A DNA stretch of 8,865 nucleotides from contig CANJYY010000085.1 in assembly GCA_947479185.1 (NCBI GenBank), positions 1 through 8,865 of the forward strand, read 5' to 3'. The notes below the pieces were generated by a model. That model did not search any database. It saw only the letters and a list, made by a program, of their open reading frames with translations, and was not told where the DNA came from. Source of the stretch: Caulobacteraceae bacterium. GTDB taxonomy: Bacteria > Pseudomonadota > Alphaproteobacteria > Caulobacterales > Caulobacteraceae. Position 1 is the stretch's first letter, and the number at the start of each line of letters is the position of its first letter. Made by a program: the position numbers and the translations under genes. Of this stretch, positions 1 to 6,978 are shown in pieces.

Positions 1-1
1 C

Positions 2-1513
2 ACCTACATGACCCAAGCGGGCCTGGGTCTGCCCAACCGCGACTACTATCTCGACGCCAAGTTCGCCGAGAAAAAGGCCGCCTACCGCGCCTATGTCGCG
101 CAGATCCTGACCCTGGCCGGCTGGGCCGACGCGGAAAAGTCGGCCGACGCCATCGTGGCGCTGGAGACCGCGATCGCCGAAGCGCAGTGGCCGGCGGCGG
201 AGCAACGTGACGCCGACAAGACCTACAATCCCAAGACCCTGGCCCAGCTGCAGGCCCTGGCCCCCGGCTTCCCGTGGCAGGCCTGGCTGAAAGGCGCGAG
301 CCTGACGAAGGCCGACCGCGTGATCGTCGGCGAACCGACCGCCTTCACCAAGATCGCCGCCCTCTATGCCAGAACGCCCGTCGCGACCCTGCAGGCCTGG
401 CAGGCCTTCCACACGGCCGACCAGGCCGCGCCCTATCTGTCGAAGCAGTTCGTCGACGCCAACTTCCAGTTCCGGGCGAAGACCCTGTCGGGCCAGCCCG
501 AGCAGCGCGTCCGCTGGAAGCGCGGGGTGTCGCTGGTCAGCGGCAACCTCGGCGAGGCGGTCGGCAAGCTCTATGTCGAGGCCTACTTCCCGGCCGAGTC
601 CAAGGCCAAGATGGAGAAGCTGGTCGCCGACCTGCGCGTCGCGCTCAAGGCCCGCATCGAAAAGCTCGACTGGATGAGCCCCGAGACCAAGGCCCGCGCC
701 CAGGCCAAGCTGGCGTCCTTCACGGTCAAGATCGGCTACCCGAACAAGTGGCGCGACTACAGCGCCCTGACCATCAAGCCGGACGACCTCTACGGCAACG
801 TCCAGCGCTCGAGCGCCTTCGAGTGGGCGTTCAACGTCGACAAGCTCGGCAAGCCCGTCGACCGCGACGAGTGGGGCATGTTCCCGCAGACGGTCAACGC
901 ATACTACAACCCGACGCTCAACGAGATCGTCTTCCCGGCGGCCATCCTGCAGCCGCCGTTCTTCGATCCGGACGCCGACGCGGCCGTCAACTACGCCGGC
1001 ATCGGCGCGGTGATCGGCCACGAGATCAGCCACGGCTTCGACGACGAGGGCCGCAAGTTCGACGCCGACGGCTCGCTGCGCGACTGGTGGCAGCCGGCCG
1101 ACGCGACCAAGTTCGAAGTCCAGACCAAGCGCCTCGGCGCCCAGTACTCGGCCTTCGAGCCGGTCGCCGGCTCGCACATCAACGGCGACCTGACGATGGG
1201 CGAGAACATCGGCGACCTCGGCGGCATCCTGATCGCGCTCGACGCCTACCACCTGTCGCTCGGCGGTCAGCCGGCCCCGGTGATCGACGGCCTGACCGGC
1301 GACCAGCGCTTCTTCCTCGGCTTCTCGCAGATCTGGCGCAGCAAGTACCGGGACGACGCGATCCGCCAGCAGGTGGTGTCCGACCCGCACTCGCCGGCCC
1401 AGTTCCGGGTCATCGGCACCCTGCGCAACGTCGACGCCTGGTACGACGCCTGGGGCGTGAAGCCCGGCGACAAGTGGTACGTGAAGCCGGAAGACCGCGT
1501 CCGCATCTGGTAG
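2..1513 (+). CDS. M13 family zinc metallopeptidase, 5' end outside the window
   Basis: Zinc-dependent endopeptidase of the neprilysin/PepO (M13) family, expected to cleave peptides in the periplasm or at the envelope. Residues are numbered from the first in-window ATG (position 8). Seen: NAYYNP substrate-binding motif near 298; HEISH at 338-342 (two zinc histidines plus catalytic Glu); GENIGD with third zinc ligand E399 and D403; DPHSP...FR with H461 and R467, matching the substrate-binding His/Arg of neprilysin; C-terminal VRIW, which replaces the CxxW end of animal members. The reading frame is open to the window edge. Residue 5 here aligns with residue 209 of the downstream paralogue, and both end at equivalent 705, so about 205 residues and any signal peptide lie upstream. 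The ATG at 8 is therefore not the true start. Roughly two thirds identical by eye to the next gene. Family call is firm; substrate unknown. Confidence 0.95.
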   Translation, partial: TYMTQAGLGLPNRDYYLDAKFAEKKAAYRAYVAQILTLAGWADAEKSADAIVALETAIAEAQWPAAEQRDADKTYNPKTLAQLQALAPGFPWQAWLKGASLTKADRVIVGEPTAFTKIAALYARTPVATLQAWQAFHTADQAAPYLSKQFVDANFQFRAKTLSGQPEQRVRWKRGVSLVSGNLGEAVGKLYVEAYFPAESKAKMEKLVADLRVALKARIEKLDWMSPETKARAQAKLASFTVKIGYPNKWRDYSALTIKPDDLYGNVQRSSAFEWAFNVDKLGKPVDRDEWGMFPQTVNAYYNPTLNEIVFPAAILQPPFFDPDADAAVNYAGIGAVIGHEISHGFDDEGRKFDADGSLRDWWQPADATKFEVQTKRLGAQYSAFEPVAGSHINGDLTMGENIGDLGGILIALDAYHLSLGGQPAPVIDGLTGDQRFFLGFSQIWRSKYRDDAIRQQVVSDPHSPAQFRVIGTLRNVDAWYDAWGVKPGDKWYVKPEDRVRIW

Positions 1514-1523
1514 TCCTGGCGGC

Positions 1524-1550
1524 GTTCTCTCCCCATTCCGGGGAGAGAAC
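1524..1550 (+). terminator. Perfect 11-bp hairpin after the first peptidase gene, possible terminator
   Basis: GTTCTCTCCCC (1524-1534) pairs perfectly with GGGGAGAGAAC (1540-1550) around a 5-nt loop, starting 11 nt after the stop codon. The following bases (gtttgccgttt) contain only short T groups, so intrinsic termination would be weak. It could instead protect mRNA ends or be a dispersed palindromic element. The symmetry is certain; the function is inferred. Confidence 0.5.
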
Positions 1551-1648
1551 GTTTGCCGTTTCCGCCGGCATGAAGAAACTTTAACGTCCGCATCCGGCGG
1601 CCGGAGTGCAATGTCGCCGGCAATTCCAGTTCCGGGGACGTTTCCACC

Positions 1649-3766
1649 ATGAAGACCCTTCTGATGACCGCCGCGGCCGCCGGCGCGCTGCTCCTGGCCG
1701 CCGCGCCGGCGACGGCGCACGAGGAGCACCGCTGCCTCGACGCCTTCTGCTTTAATGAGTCCCTGTTCACCGCGACCGACACGACGGGCGGCGGCCCGGC
1801 CGTATCGCTCGACAGCCCGCGCTACGGCGCCTGGGGCTTTGACCTGACGGGCATGGACCGGACGGTGAAGCCGGGCGACGACTTCTACATGTGGGCCAGC
1901 GGCGCGTGGAACGCCCGCACCGAGATCCCCGCCGACCGCACCCGCTTCGGCAACTTCGACGCCCTGTCGATCCTGTCGGAAGCCCGCACCCGCGCGATCA
2001 TCGAGGACTCCGCCGCCGGCCGCATCACCGGCCCCGAGGCGGTCCAGGTCGGTGCGGCCTACGCCGCCTTCATGGACGAAGCCCGCGCCGAGCAACTGGA
2101 CATCAAGCCGATCAAGCCCGAGCTGGCCCAGATCATGGCCGCGAAGACCCGCGACGACATCACCGCCCTGATGGGCCGCGCCAACACCACGGGCTTTTCG
2201 GCCATCTTCGGCCTGGGCATCGGCGACGACGCCAAGGACCCGACAAAATACGCCGTCTACGCCGGCGCCGGCGGCCTCGGCCTGCCCGACCGCGACTACT
2301 ATCTCGACCCGAAGTTCGCCGCCAAGAAGGCCGCCTACGAAGCCTATATGGTCCAGATGCTGACCATGATCGGCTGGGTGAAGCCCGCGGAGTCGGCCAG
2401 GGCCGTCATGGCCTTCGAGACGCAACTGGCCGAAGCCTCCTGGACGCGCATCGAACGCCGCGACCGGGACAAGACCTACAACCCGATGACCCTCGCCGAG
2501 CTGCAGGCCGCGACTCCGGGCTTCAACTGGAACCGCTACCTGCCCGGCACGGAACTGAAGGGCGTCAACCGCTACATCGTCAGCACCAACACCGCCTTCC
2601 CGAAGTTCGCCGCCATCTATTCGGCCACGCCGGTCGACACGCTGAAGGCCTGGGAAGCGTTCCATCTGGTCGACGGCGCCGCGCCGCTGCTGTCGCGCCG
2701 TTTCGTCGACGCCAACTTCGAGTTCCGCTCGAAGACCCTGGCCGGCCAGCCCGAGCAGAAGCCCCGCTGGAAGCGCGGCGTCGGCTACGTCAACGGCATG
2801 CTCGGCGAGCCGGTCGGCAAGGTCTATGTCTCACGCTACTTCCCGGCCGAGTCCAAGGCCAAGATGGAGGCGCTGGTCGCCAACATCCGCGCGGCGCTGA
2901 AGGTCCGCATCGAGCACCTCGACTGGATGAGCCCGGAAACCAAGGTCCGGGCGCTCGACAAGCTGGCCAAGTTCGGCGTGAAGATCGGCTATCCGGACAC
3001 GTGGCGCGACTACTCGGCCCTCGAGGTCCGCGCCGACGACGTCTACGGCAACGCCCAGCGCGCGGCGGTGTTCGACTGGCGCTATGACGTGGCCCGGCTC
3101 AATGGCCCGGTCGACAAGGCCGAGTGGGGCATGACCCCGCAGACGGTCAACGCCTACTACAGCCCGGTCAAGAACGAGATCGTCTTCCCGGCCGCCATCC
3201 TTCAGGCGCCCTTCTTCCATCCGGACGCCGACATGGCCGTCAACTTCGGCGGCATCGGCGGCGTGATCGGCCACGAGATCAGCCACGGCTTCGACGACCA
3301 GGGCCGCAAGGGCGACGGCGACGGCGTGCTGCGCGACTGGTGGACCGCTGAGGACGCCGCCAAGTTCAAGGTCCAGGCCGACCGCCTCGGCGCCCAGTAT
3401 TCGATGTTCGAGCCCTACCCCGGCGCGAAGGTGCAGGGCGGGCTGACGATGGGCGAGAACATCGGCGACATGGGCGGCCTGTCGCTGGCCTACGATGCCT
3501 ATCTGGTGTCGCTGGGCGGCCGGCCCGCGCCGCTGCTGGACGGCTTCACCGGCCAGCAGCGCGTGTTCCTCGGCTGGGCCCAGGTGTGGCGTCAGAAGGC
3601 CCGCGAGGAGTTCGTCCGCCAGCAGGTGGTCACCGACCCCCATTCGCCGGCCTACTACCGGGTCAACGGAACGATCCGCAACATCGACGCCTGGTACGAC
3701 GCCTTCGGCGTCCAGTCCGGCGACAAGCTCTATGTCGCCCCGGCCGACCGCGTGAAGATCTGGTAG
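1649..3766 (+). CDS. M13 family zinc metallopeptidase, complete, exported
   Basis: Complete M13 (neprilysin/PepO-like) metallopeptidase of 705 aa, a usual length for the family. The N-terminus is a classic signal peptide: basic start MK, hydrophobic Ala/Leu core 4-19, and a likely signal peptidase I site after ATA at 21-23. No lipobox precedes the first cysteine (C29); C29 and C34 could form a disulfide. The VKPGDDFYMWASGAW motif typical of the M13 N-terminal domain follows near 75-90. Catalytic part: NAYYSP near 502, HEISH at 542-546, GENIGD with E603 and D607, DPHSP...YR with H665 and R671, end VKIW. All catalytic and zinc residues are present, so it should be active. The start is supported by GGGGA at 1634-1638, 10 nt upstream. 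It lies 135 bp after its paralogue on the same strand and is followed by a terminator. Substrate cannot be told from sequence. Confidence 0.96.
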   Translation: MKTLLMTAAAAGALLLAAAPATAHEEHRCLDAFCFNESLFTATDTTGGGPAVSLDSPRYGAWGFDLTGMDRTVKPGDDFYMWASGAWNARTEIPADRTRFGNFDALSILSEARTRAIIEDSAAGRITGPEAVQVGAAYAAFMDEARAEQLDIKPIKPELAQIMAAKTRDDITALMGRANTTGFSAIFGLGIGDDAKDPTKYAVYAGAGGLGLPDRDYYLDPKFAAKKAAYEAYMVQMLTMIGWVKPAESARAVMAFETQLAEASWTRIERRDRDKTYNPMTLAELQAATPGFNWNRYLPGTELKGVNRYIVSTNTAFPKFAAIYSATPVDTLKAWEAFHLVDGAAPLLSRRFVDANFEFRSKTLAGQPEQKPRWKRGVGYVNGMLGEPVGKVYVSRYFPAESKAKMEALVANIRAALKVRIEHLDWMSPETKVRALDKLAKFGVKIGYPDTWRDYSALEVRADDVYGNAQRAAVFDWRYDVARLNGPVDKAEWGMTPQTVNAYYSPVKNEIVFPAAILQAPFFHPDADMAVNFGGIGGVIGHEISHGFDDQGRKGDGDGVLRDWWTAEDAAKFKVQADRLGAQYSMFEPYPGAKVQGGLTMGENIGDMGGLSLAYDAYLVSLGGRPAPLLDGFTGQQRVFLGWAQVWRQKAREEFVRQQVVTDPHSPAYYRVNGTIRNIDAWYDAFGVQSGDKLYVAPADRVKIW

Positions 3767-3792
3767 CCACGGCGTCCACGTCGATCTGCAGG

Positions 3793-3825
3793 AGGGCGGC
3801 CCCGCGAGGGCCGCCCTTTCTGTTT
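3793..3825 (+). terminator. Intrinsic terminator of the peptidase gene
   Basis: AGGGCGGCCC (3793-3802) pairs perfectly with GGGCCGCCCT (3808-3817) over a 5-nt loop (cgcga), followed by TTTCTGTTT. It lies 26 bp after the stop and just before the end of the convergent ATPase gene. On the minus strand no T-run follows, so it mainly serves the plus strand. Confidence 0.85.
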
Positions 3826-3828
3826 GGG

Positions 3829-4416
3829 TCACACCCCCAGCGTCGCCAGCACGAAGTCGGCCCGCGCGGCGGCGTCGACCTTCGGCAGCTCGACGAGCCG
3901 ATAGCCCAGCCGCGCATAGGTCGCGGTCAGCGGACCGAACTCGGCGACCGCGTCGTCGAACCCGTGCCGGCGCTCCGCGTCCGTGCGGTAGATCTCCGGC
4001 CAGGGCGGGGCGACGAAAACCATTGCGTCATAGCGGCAGACCTCGGCCGCCCGCCGGAAGTGGTCCGGGACCGGCAGGCCCCATCGCTCGAGCGCGGCCA
4101 GCGGCTCGACGATGCCGCGGTCGAAGAAGGCCAGCCCGCCGGCCTCGGCGGCCGTGATCCGCTGATGCAGTCCCCGCGACAGCGCCAGTTCGGCGAACTT
4201 CGCCGGCGCGATCCAGGGCTGGGCGTCGCCGCCGATCCAGTCCTGCTCCCTGACGATCTGTCGGCCGGGCTCGGCGAACACGCGATGGCCGCGTCGCGCC
4301 AGCTCGCCCAGCAGAGTCGACTTGCCGCCGCCGGAACAGCCGGTGATGACCACCGCGCGGCCGCGGCCGGCGACGACGCTGGACGGCTGATAGCCGTCCT
4401 CCGGGTTTGAGGTCAT
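3829..4416 (-). CDS. Small AAA-type P-loop ATPase (AAA_28-like), function unknown
   Basis: A 195-aa single-domain nucleotide-binding protein. Walker A is GCSGGGKST at 26-34. A FFDRG segment at 97-101 is placed like the Walker B/DRx motif of kinase-like P-loop proteins. PPWPEIYRTDAERR near 138-151 looks like the arginine-containing lid seen in AAA_28 (predicted ATPase) proteins. There is no signal peptide or membrane segment, so it is probably cytosolic. Whether it acts as an ATPase or a small-molecule kinase cannot be told. The ATG at 4416 is preceded by GGAGG (4421-4425) at a short 4-nt spacing. It is convergent with the peptidase gene and stands alone, about 470 bp from hisG with terminator-like hairpins between, so it is not evidently part of the his operon. 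Family assignment is from memory of the motif pattern. Confidence 0.85.
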   Translation of the reverse strand: MTSNPEDGYQPSSVVAGRGRAVVITGCSGGGKSTLLGELARRGHRVFAEPGRQIVREQDWIGGDAQPWIAPAKFAELALSRGLHQRITAAEAGGLAFFDRGIVEPLAALERWGLPVPDHFRRAAEVCRYDAMVFVAPPWPEIYRTDAERRHGFDDAVAEFGPLTATYARLGYRLVELPKVDAAARADFVLATLGV

Positions 4417-4430
4417 GACGCCTCCGGATG

Positions 4431-4450
4431 GGATGTGGGGGGATGTGGGG
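4431..4450. repeat. Perfect tandem duplication of a 10-bp unit
   Basis: GGATGTGGGG occurs twice in a row just upstream of the ATPase start codon, in its 5' untranslated or promoter region. Copy number could vary by slippage. Function unknown. Confidence 0.8.
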
Positions 4451-4463
4451 TGCGTCCTTCGAG

Positions 4464-4482
4464 CCCCGGATCAAGTCCGGGG
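4464..4482. repeat. Palindromic intergenic element with TCAAG loop
   Basis: CCCCGGA (4464-4470) and TCCGGGG (4476-4482) form a perfect 7-bp stem around TCAAG. I recall this GC stem with a TCAAG/CTTGA loop as a common dispersed intergenic palindrome in alphaproteobacterial genomes. The loop resembles the ACAAG loop of the repeats at 8691-8810. Further on, at 4504-4512, is AGGATGACG, which also occurs in the copy at 8781-8810. Confidence 0.6.
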
Positions 4483-4500
4483 GGACCTGAGGGTCCGCTC

Positions 4501-4522
4501 CACAGGATGACGAACACCTGTG
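4501..4522. repeat. Short inverted repeat CACAGG/CCTGTG
   Basis: CACAGG (4501-4506) pairs with CCTGTG (4517-4522) over a 10-nt loop. It sits between two larger palindromes and is probably part of the same degraded repeat patch. Confidence 0.4.
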
Positions 4523-4530
4523 CCCGTTAT

Positions 4531-4563
4531 GGTGAGGCGCGAGCTTTGCGAGCGTCTCGCACC
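4531..4563. repeat. Imperfect hairpin element GGTGAGGCG ... CGTCTCGCACC
   Basis: GGTGAGGCG (4531-4539) pairs with CGTCTCGCACC (4553-4563) with a 2-nt bulge and one G-T pair. The ATGGTGAG...GTCTCGCACCA outline matches a type of dispersed hairpin I recall from intergenic regions of Caulobacterales and related groups. No coding or regulatory role is evident. Confidence 0.45.
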
Positions 4564-4604
4564 ACGCAGCGTGTCGGATGTCGGTAAGTTTTTGACGGTG
4601 AAAC

Positions 4605-4646
4605 CGGAAAACACAGACCCGCCGCGGGGGATAGTCGCGGCGGGTC
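4605..4646 (-). terminator. Strong GC hairpin with T-rich tail on the minus strand
   Basis: GACCCGCCGCG (4616-4626) pairs perfectly with CGCGGCGGGTC (4636-4646) around 9 nt. Read on the minus strand the stem is followed by TGTGTTTTCCGG, a moderately good intrinsic-terminator tail. It is about 240 bp beyond the hisG stop, so it would end either hisG read-through or a separate small transcript from 4650-4780. On the plus strand a weaker ccggttt tail follows. Confidence 0.6.
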
Positions 4647-4766
4647 CGGTTTACGTCTCGATCACTCGATCCAAGCGGGCGTTTCCTCCCCGAAACGCCG
4701 TGAGGTAGGAACTCTCTGGGGTTCCAATTCCTCGCGCACCGTCAAAAGACGGCAACAGCCTTTCCC
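4605..4766 (-). ncRNA. Candidate small RNA (speculative)
   Basis: On the minus strand a TTGACA (4767-4772) resembles a -35 box, although no good -10 box follows at 16-18 nt. Downstream come CCGTC-TTTT-GACGG (4739-4752), GGAAC-8 nt-GTTCC (4708-4725), GGCGTTTC-GGGGAG-GAAACGCC (4678-4699) and then the terminator-like hairpin. Serial hairpins ending in a terminator are a usual small-RNA layout. The opposite strand is also possible: there the 8-bp hairpin shows a CTCCCC loop, resembling C-rich loops that pair with ribosome binding sites. Ends and strand are guesses. Confidence 0.25.
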
Positions 4767-4795
4767 TGTCAAGGGATCGGAGGGCCTTTGCGCGC

Positions 4796-4824
4796 AACAA
4801 AATACGCCGAATTGGCGAATTCGG
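4796..4824 (-). terminator. Possible hisG-proximal terminator
   Basis: On the minus strand CCGAATT (4824-4818) pairs with AATTCGG (4813-4807) over a 4-nt loop, followed by CGTATTTTGTT. It begins about 60 nt after the hisG stop. The stem is A/T-rich and short, so efficiency may be modest. Confidence 0.45.
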
Positions 4825-4882
4825 GGTCGATTGTTGGACTACACAGTCAAAAGAACGACCATTTTCGACGTTGCCGTCAGTT

Positions 4883-5851
4883 TTATGACCCGATCCGGGT
4901 AACCAGCGCCTCCGCGGCGCCGGAGATCGGCTCAAACATGTGCTCGGGACGACTCGCCGCCACTGGACCGATTCCCGCGGTCGCCAGCAGCGCCTGGGCC
5001 TCCAGCATGTCGCGCTCGGCGATCAGCAGGCCGTTGGCCCGCGGCCGGGCGCCGCGCGTGACGAGACCCGCCAGCGCCGACCGCGCCGCCGCGTCCGCCT
5101 CGGCCGGCCAGACCAGCATCATCGAGCCCCGGGCTCGCGCCCGCGCCTCGACCACGCCCAGCAGCTGCCGCACCACGGCGAGCTTCTCGGCGTCCCAGCC
5201 CGCCGACAGCGAGGCCGCCAGCTGCGCCTGGCTCTTCAGGATCACGCCGTCGCCGACGATCTTCAGATGGTTGGCCGCCAGGGTCGCGCCGGTGGTGGTG
5301 ATGTCGACGATGATCTCGGCCGCGCCGGAGGCCGGGGCCCCCTCGGTCGCGCCGCCGGACTCGACGATGCGATAGTCGGCCACGCCGCAGCGGGCGAAGA
5401 AGGCCCGCGTCTGCACCAGATACTTGGTCGCCACCCGCAGCCGCTTGCCGGTGCGCACCAGATGGGCGTGCGCCACCTCTTCGAGGTCGGCCATGGTCTC
5501 GACGTCCAGCCAGCCGCGCGGCACGGCGACGATCAGGTCGGCCTTGCCAAAGCCCAGGGCCCGCAAAAGCATGACCCGGCTGTCGAGATCGGCGACCTGT
5601 TCGCGCAGCAGGTCCTCGCCGGTGACGCCCAGGTGGATCTCGCCGCTGTCGAGCGCGGCGGCGATGTCGGAGGCCGACAGCAGCCGCACCTCGACCTTGG
5701 GCAGGGCCGGAATGGCGGCGGTGTAGCCCCGCCCGCCGGCGGCCGACGACAGCGGCAGACCCGCGTCGGCCAGCCAGGCCTCGACCTGCTCCTTCAGTCG
5801 CCCCTTGGAGGGGATCGCCAGGATCAGTGGCGTATTCCGGGATCCAGTCAT
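4883..5851 (-). CDS. hisG: ATP phosphoribosyltransferase, catalytic subunit
   Basis: Catalyses the first step of histidine synthesis: ATP plus PRPP to N1-(5-phosphoribosyl)-ATP, in the cytosol. Seen: N-terminal LAIPSKGRL (11-19), LGVTGEDLL (74-82), RVATKY (139-144), and the PRPP-binding run from ESGGATEG (164-171) to DITTTGATL (183-191). The catalytic core ends near 215. A further ~105 residues follow, including SMMLVWP and PEHMFEP. At 322 aa it is much longer than the ~210-230 aa short HisG usually paired with HisZ, yet hisZ lies directly upstream. The tail does not clearly match the ACT-like regulatory domain of long HisG. I recall similar ~320-aa HisG proteins in some Alphaproteobacteria. 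Its ATG overlaps the hisZ TGA (ATGA at 5851-5848), implying translational coupling. Last gene of the operon. Confidence 0.96.
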   Translation of the reverse strand: MTGSRNTPLILAIPSKGRLKEQVEAWLADAGLPLSSAAGGRGYTAAIPALPKVEVRLLSASDIAAALDSGEIHLGVTGEDLLREQVADLDSRVMLLRALGFGKADLIVAVPRGWLDVETMADLEEVAHAHLVRTGKRLRVATKYLVQTRAFFARCGVADYRIVESGGATEGAPASGAAEIIVDITTTGATLAANHLKIVGDGVILKSQAQLAASLSAGWDAEKLAVVRQLLGVVEARARARGSMMLVWPAEADAAARSALAGLVTRGARPRANGLLIAERDMLEAQALLATAGIGPVAASRPEHMFEPISGAAEALVTRIGS

Positions 5852-6978
5852 TCCACGCCTCCCGCGAAAGCCCTTGCCGGTCGCACCATGCAGCCGACCG
5901 CGCCCTGGGCCGAGGCCGCGCCGAGTCGCGCCGGCAGGCCGTCATAGCGACCGCCGGCGGCCACCGGCCGTTCCTCGCCCAGCGCCGCGCTGCGCACCTC
6001 GAACACCAGCCCGTCGTAGTAGCCGAACGCCCGGCCGAAGGCGGCCGTCAGGGTGATCCGGTCGGCGGGCACGCCCTGGGCCGTCAGCCCGTCGAGCCGC
6101 CGCGTCCAGACCGCCAGCGCCGCCTCGATGGCGCCGGGAGCGGGGCCCGCCAGCGCGCGGATCGCCGCCAGCGCGGCTTCCGGCGTTTCGGAGACGGCCA
6201 GATAGCGGCGCACCGCGTCCGCCTCGGCGAGCGTCAGCGGCGGCGTGCGGGCGGCCTCGGCCCGGTCGGCCAGACGGCGGACGATTTCGTCAGCCGGACG
6301 GCCGCCGACCGGCTCGATACCGGCGATGGCCCACAGCCGGCGCAGCGCGGCCTCGCCCTCCCCGGCCGGCACGCCTTCCAGCGGATTGATCTGCCGCGCG
6401 GCGGCTTCGTCCGTCGCCTGTCCGGCCCGGTCGAGCTCGGCCTGCAGCAGGCGCGGCCGGGTGAACAGCCGCTTGAGCCGCGCGGCCAGCGCCGGCGCCA
6501 GGGCCAGGCTGTCGACGAAGGCCGCGAACAGGGCGATGTCGCCGACGATCAGCGACAGGTCGCTGCGCCCGCCGGCCGCCGCCGAGCGCCAGGCCAGGCC
6601 GACCACCTCGACATCGGCCGTCGCGGCGTCATCGCCGCCGAAGGCCTCGACGCCGACCTGCAGGAATTCCTCGGCCCGGCTCGACCCGGCCGGCGCGGCG
6701 CGGAAGGCCTTGCCTTCGTAGGCGTAGCGTCCGGCGGCGGCGCCGCCGGCGATGTGCGCCCGCGCCACGGGGATGGTGAAGTCCGGCCGCATGGCCAGCT
6801 CCTCGCCGCCCTCGGCCTGGACCACGAACAGGCGTGGGCGCATGGCCTCGCCGGACAGGTCGAGCAGCAGGGCCAGCGGCTGCAGCACCGGAACCTCGAC
6901 GGCGGCGGCGCCGGCCGTGGCGAACGGCGCGCGAATGGCCGCCAGGGCCTCGGCGGGAACGGGGGGCTCCAGTCTCAT
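5848..6978 (-). CDS. hisZ: ATP phosphoribosyltransferase regulatory subunit
   Basis: HisZ is a histidyl-tRNA-synthetase-like protein that does not charge tRNA. It forms a complex with HisG, activating it and carrying histidine feedback control. Seen in 376 aa: class II synthetase fold signatures MRPDFTIPVAR (63-73), motif-2-like YEGKAFRAAP...EEFLQVGVEAFG (87-114), FGYYDGLVFEV (318-328) in place of the HisA motif, and AAGGRYDGL (340-348). The anticodon-binding domain of true HisS is absent, as expected for HisZ. It sits between hisS and hisG with 4-nt overlaps on both sides; its ATG at 6978 overlaps the hisS stop (ATGA, 6978-6975). Codon use matches its neighbours. A diverged second HisS is the alternative, but the sequence and the position beside hisG favour HisZ. 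Confidence 0.93.
   Translation of the reverse strand: MRLEPPVPAEALAAIRAPFATAGAAAVEVPVLQPLALLLDLSGEAMRPRLFVVQAEGGEELAMRPDFTIPVARAHIAGGAAAGRYAYEGKAFRAAPAGSSRAEEFLQVGVEAFGGDDAATADVEVVGLAWRSAAAGGRSDLSLIVGDIALFAAFVDSLALAPALAARLKRLFTRPRLLQAELDRAGQATDEAAARQINPLEGVPAGEGEAALRRLWAIAGIEPVGGRPADEIVRRLADRAEAARTPPLTLAEADAVRRYLAVSETPEAALAAIRALAGPAPGAIEAALAVWTRRLDGLTAQGVPADRITLTAAFGRAFGYYDGLVFEVRSAALGEERPVAAGGRYDGLPARLGAASAQGAVGCMVRPARAFAGGVE

Larger units (their letters stand above)
4417..4882. other. 466-bp palindrome-rich intergenic region without a convincing protein gene
   Basis: Between the start of the ATPase gene and the end of hisG. Open frames here (4520-4708 +, 4651-4935 -) lack ribosome binding sites and cross hairpins, and the second runs into hisG in another frame. 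The left half (4431-4563) looks like a patchwork of short palindromic repeats. The right half (about 4600-4880) is richer in A/T than the genes and contains six small inverted repeats, listed separately where notable. The region may contain a small RNA and the hisG terminator. Confidence 0.7.

Noticed and set aside
274..1584. Overlapping plus-strand open frame inside the first peptidase gene, and 1891-3087 in the second
   Set aside because: Out-of-frame shadows rich in Arg and Pro; the true frame carries all M13 motifs.
2831..3832. 333-codon minus-strand open frame opposite the second peptidase
   Set aside because: Mirror of the peptidase reading frame; no motif, start site or promoter support.
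4520..4708. 62-codon plus-strand open frame between the ATPase and hisG
   Set aside because: No ribosome binding site; it runs through the GC hairpin and repeat elements, and the peptide shows no recognisable feature.
4677..4725. EcfG/sigma-T type promoter (GGAAC ... CGTT) on the minus strand
   Set aside because: GGAAC and CGTT are both present but about 23 nt apart, not the 16-17 nt needed.
4653..4740. tRNA gene on the plus strand suggested by GGGGTTCCAATTCCTCG
   Set aside because: No proper T-arm, no 7-bp acceptor partner, and no cloverleaf could be built.
4651..4935. 94-codon minus-strand open frame overlapping the end of hisG
   Set aside because: Starts inside hisG in another frame, crosses several hairpins, and has no supporting start signal. 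A short conserved peptide at its end cannot be excluded.
4940..5947. Long plus-strand open frame over hisG, and similar frames over hisZ (5827-7227) and hisS (6834-7982)
   Set aside because: GC-rich antisense shadows of well-recognised genes; composition is Arg/Gly/Pro/Ala-rich with no domain.
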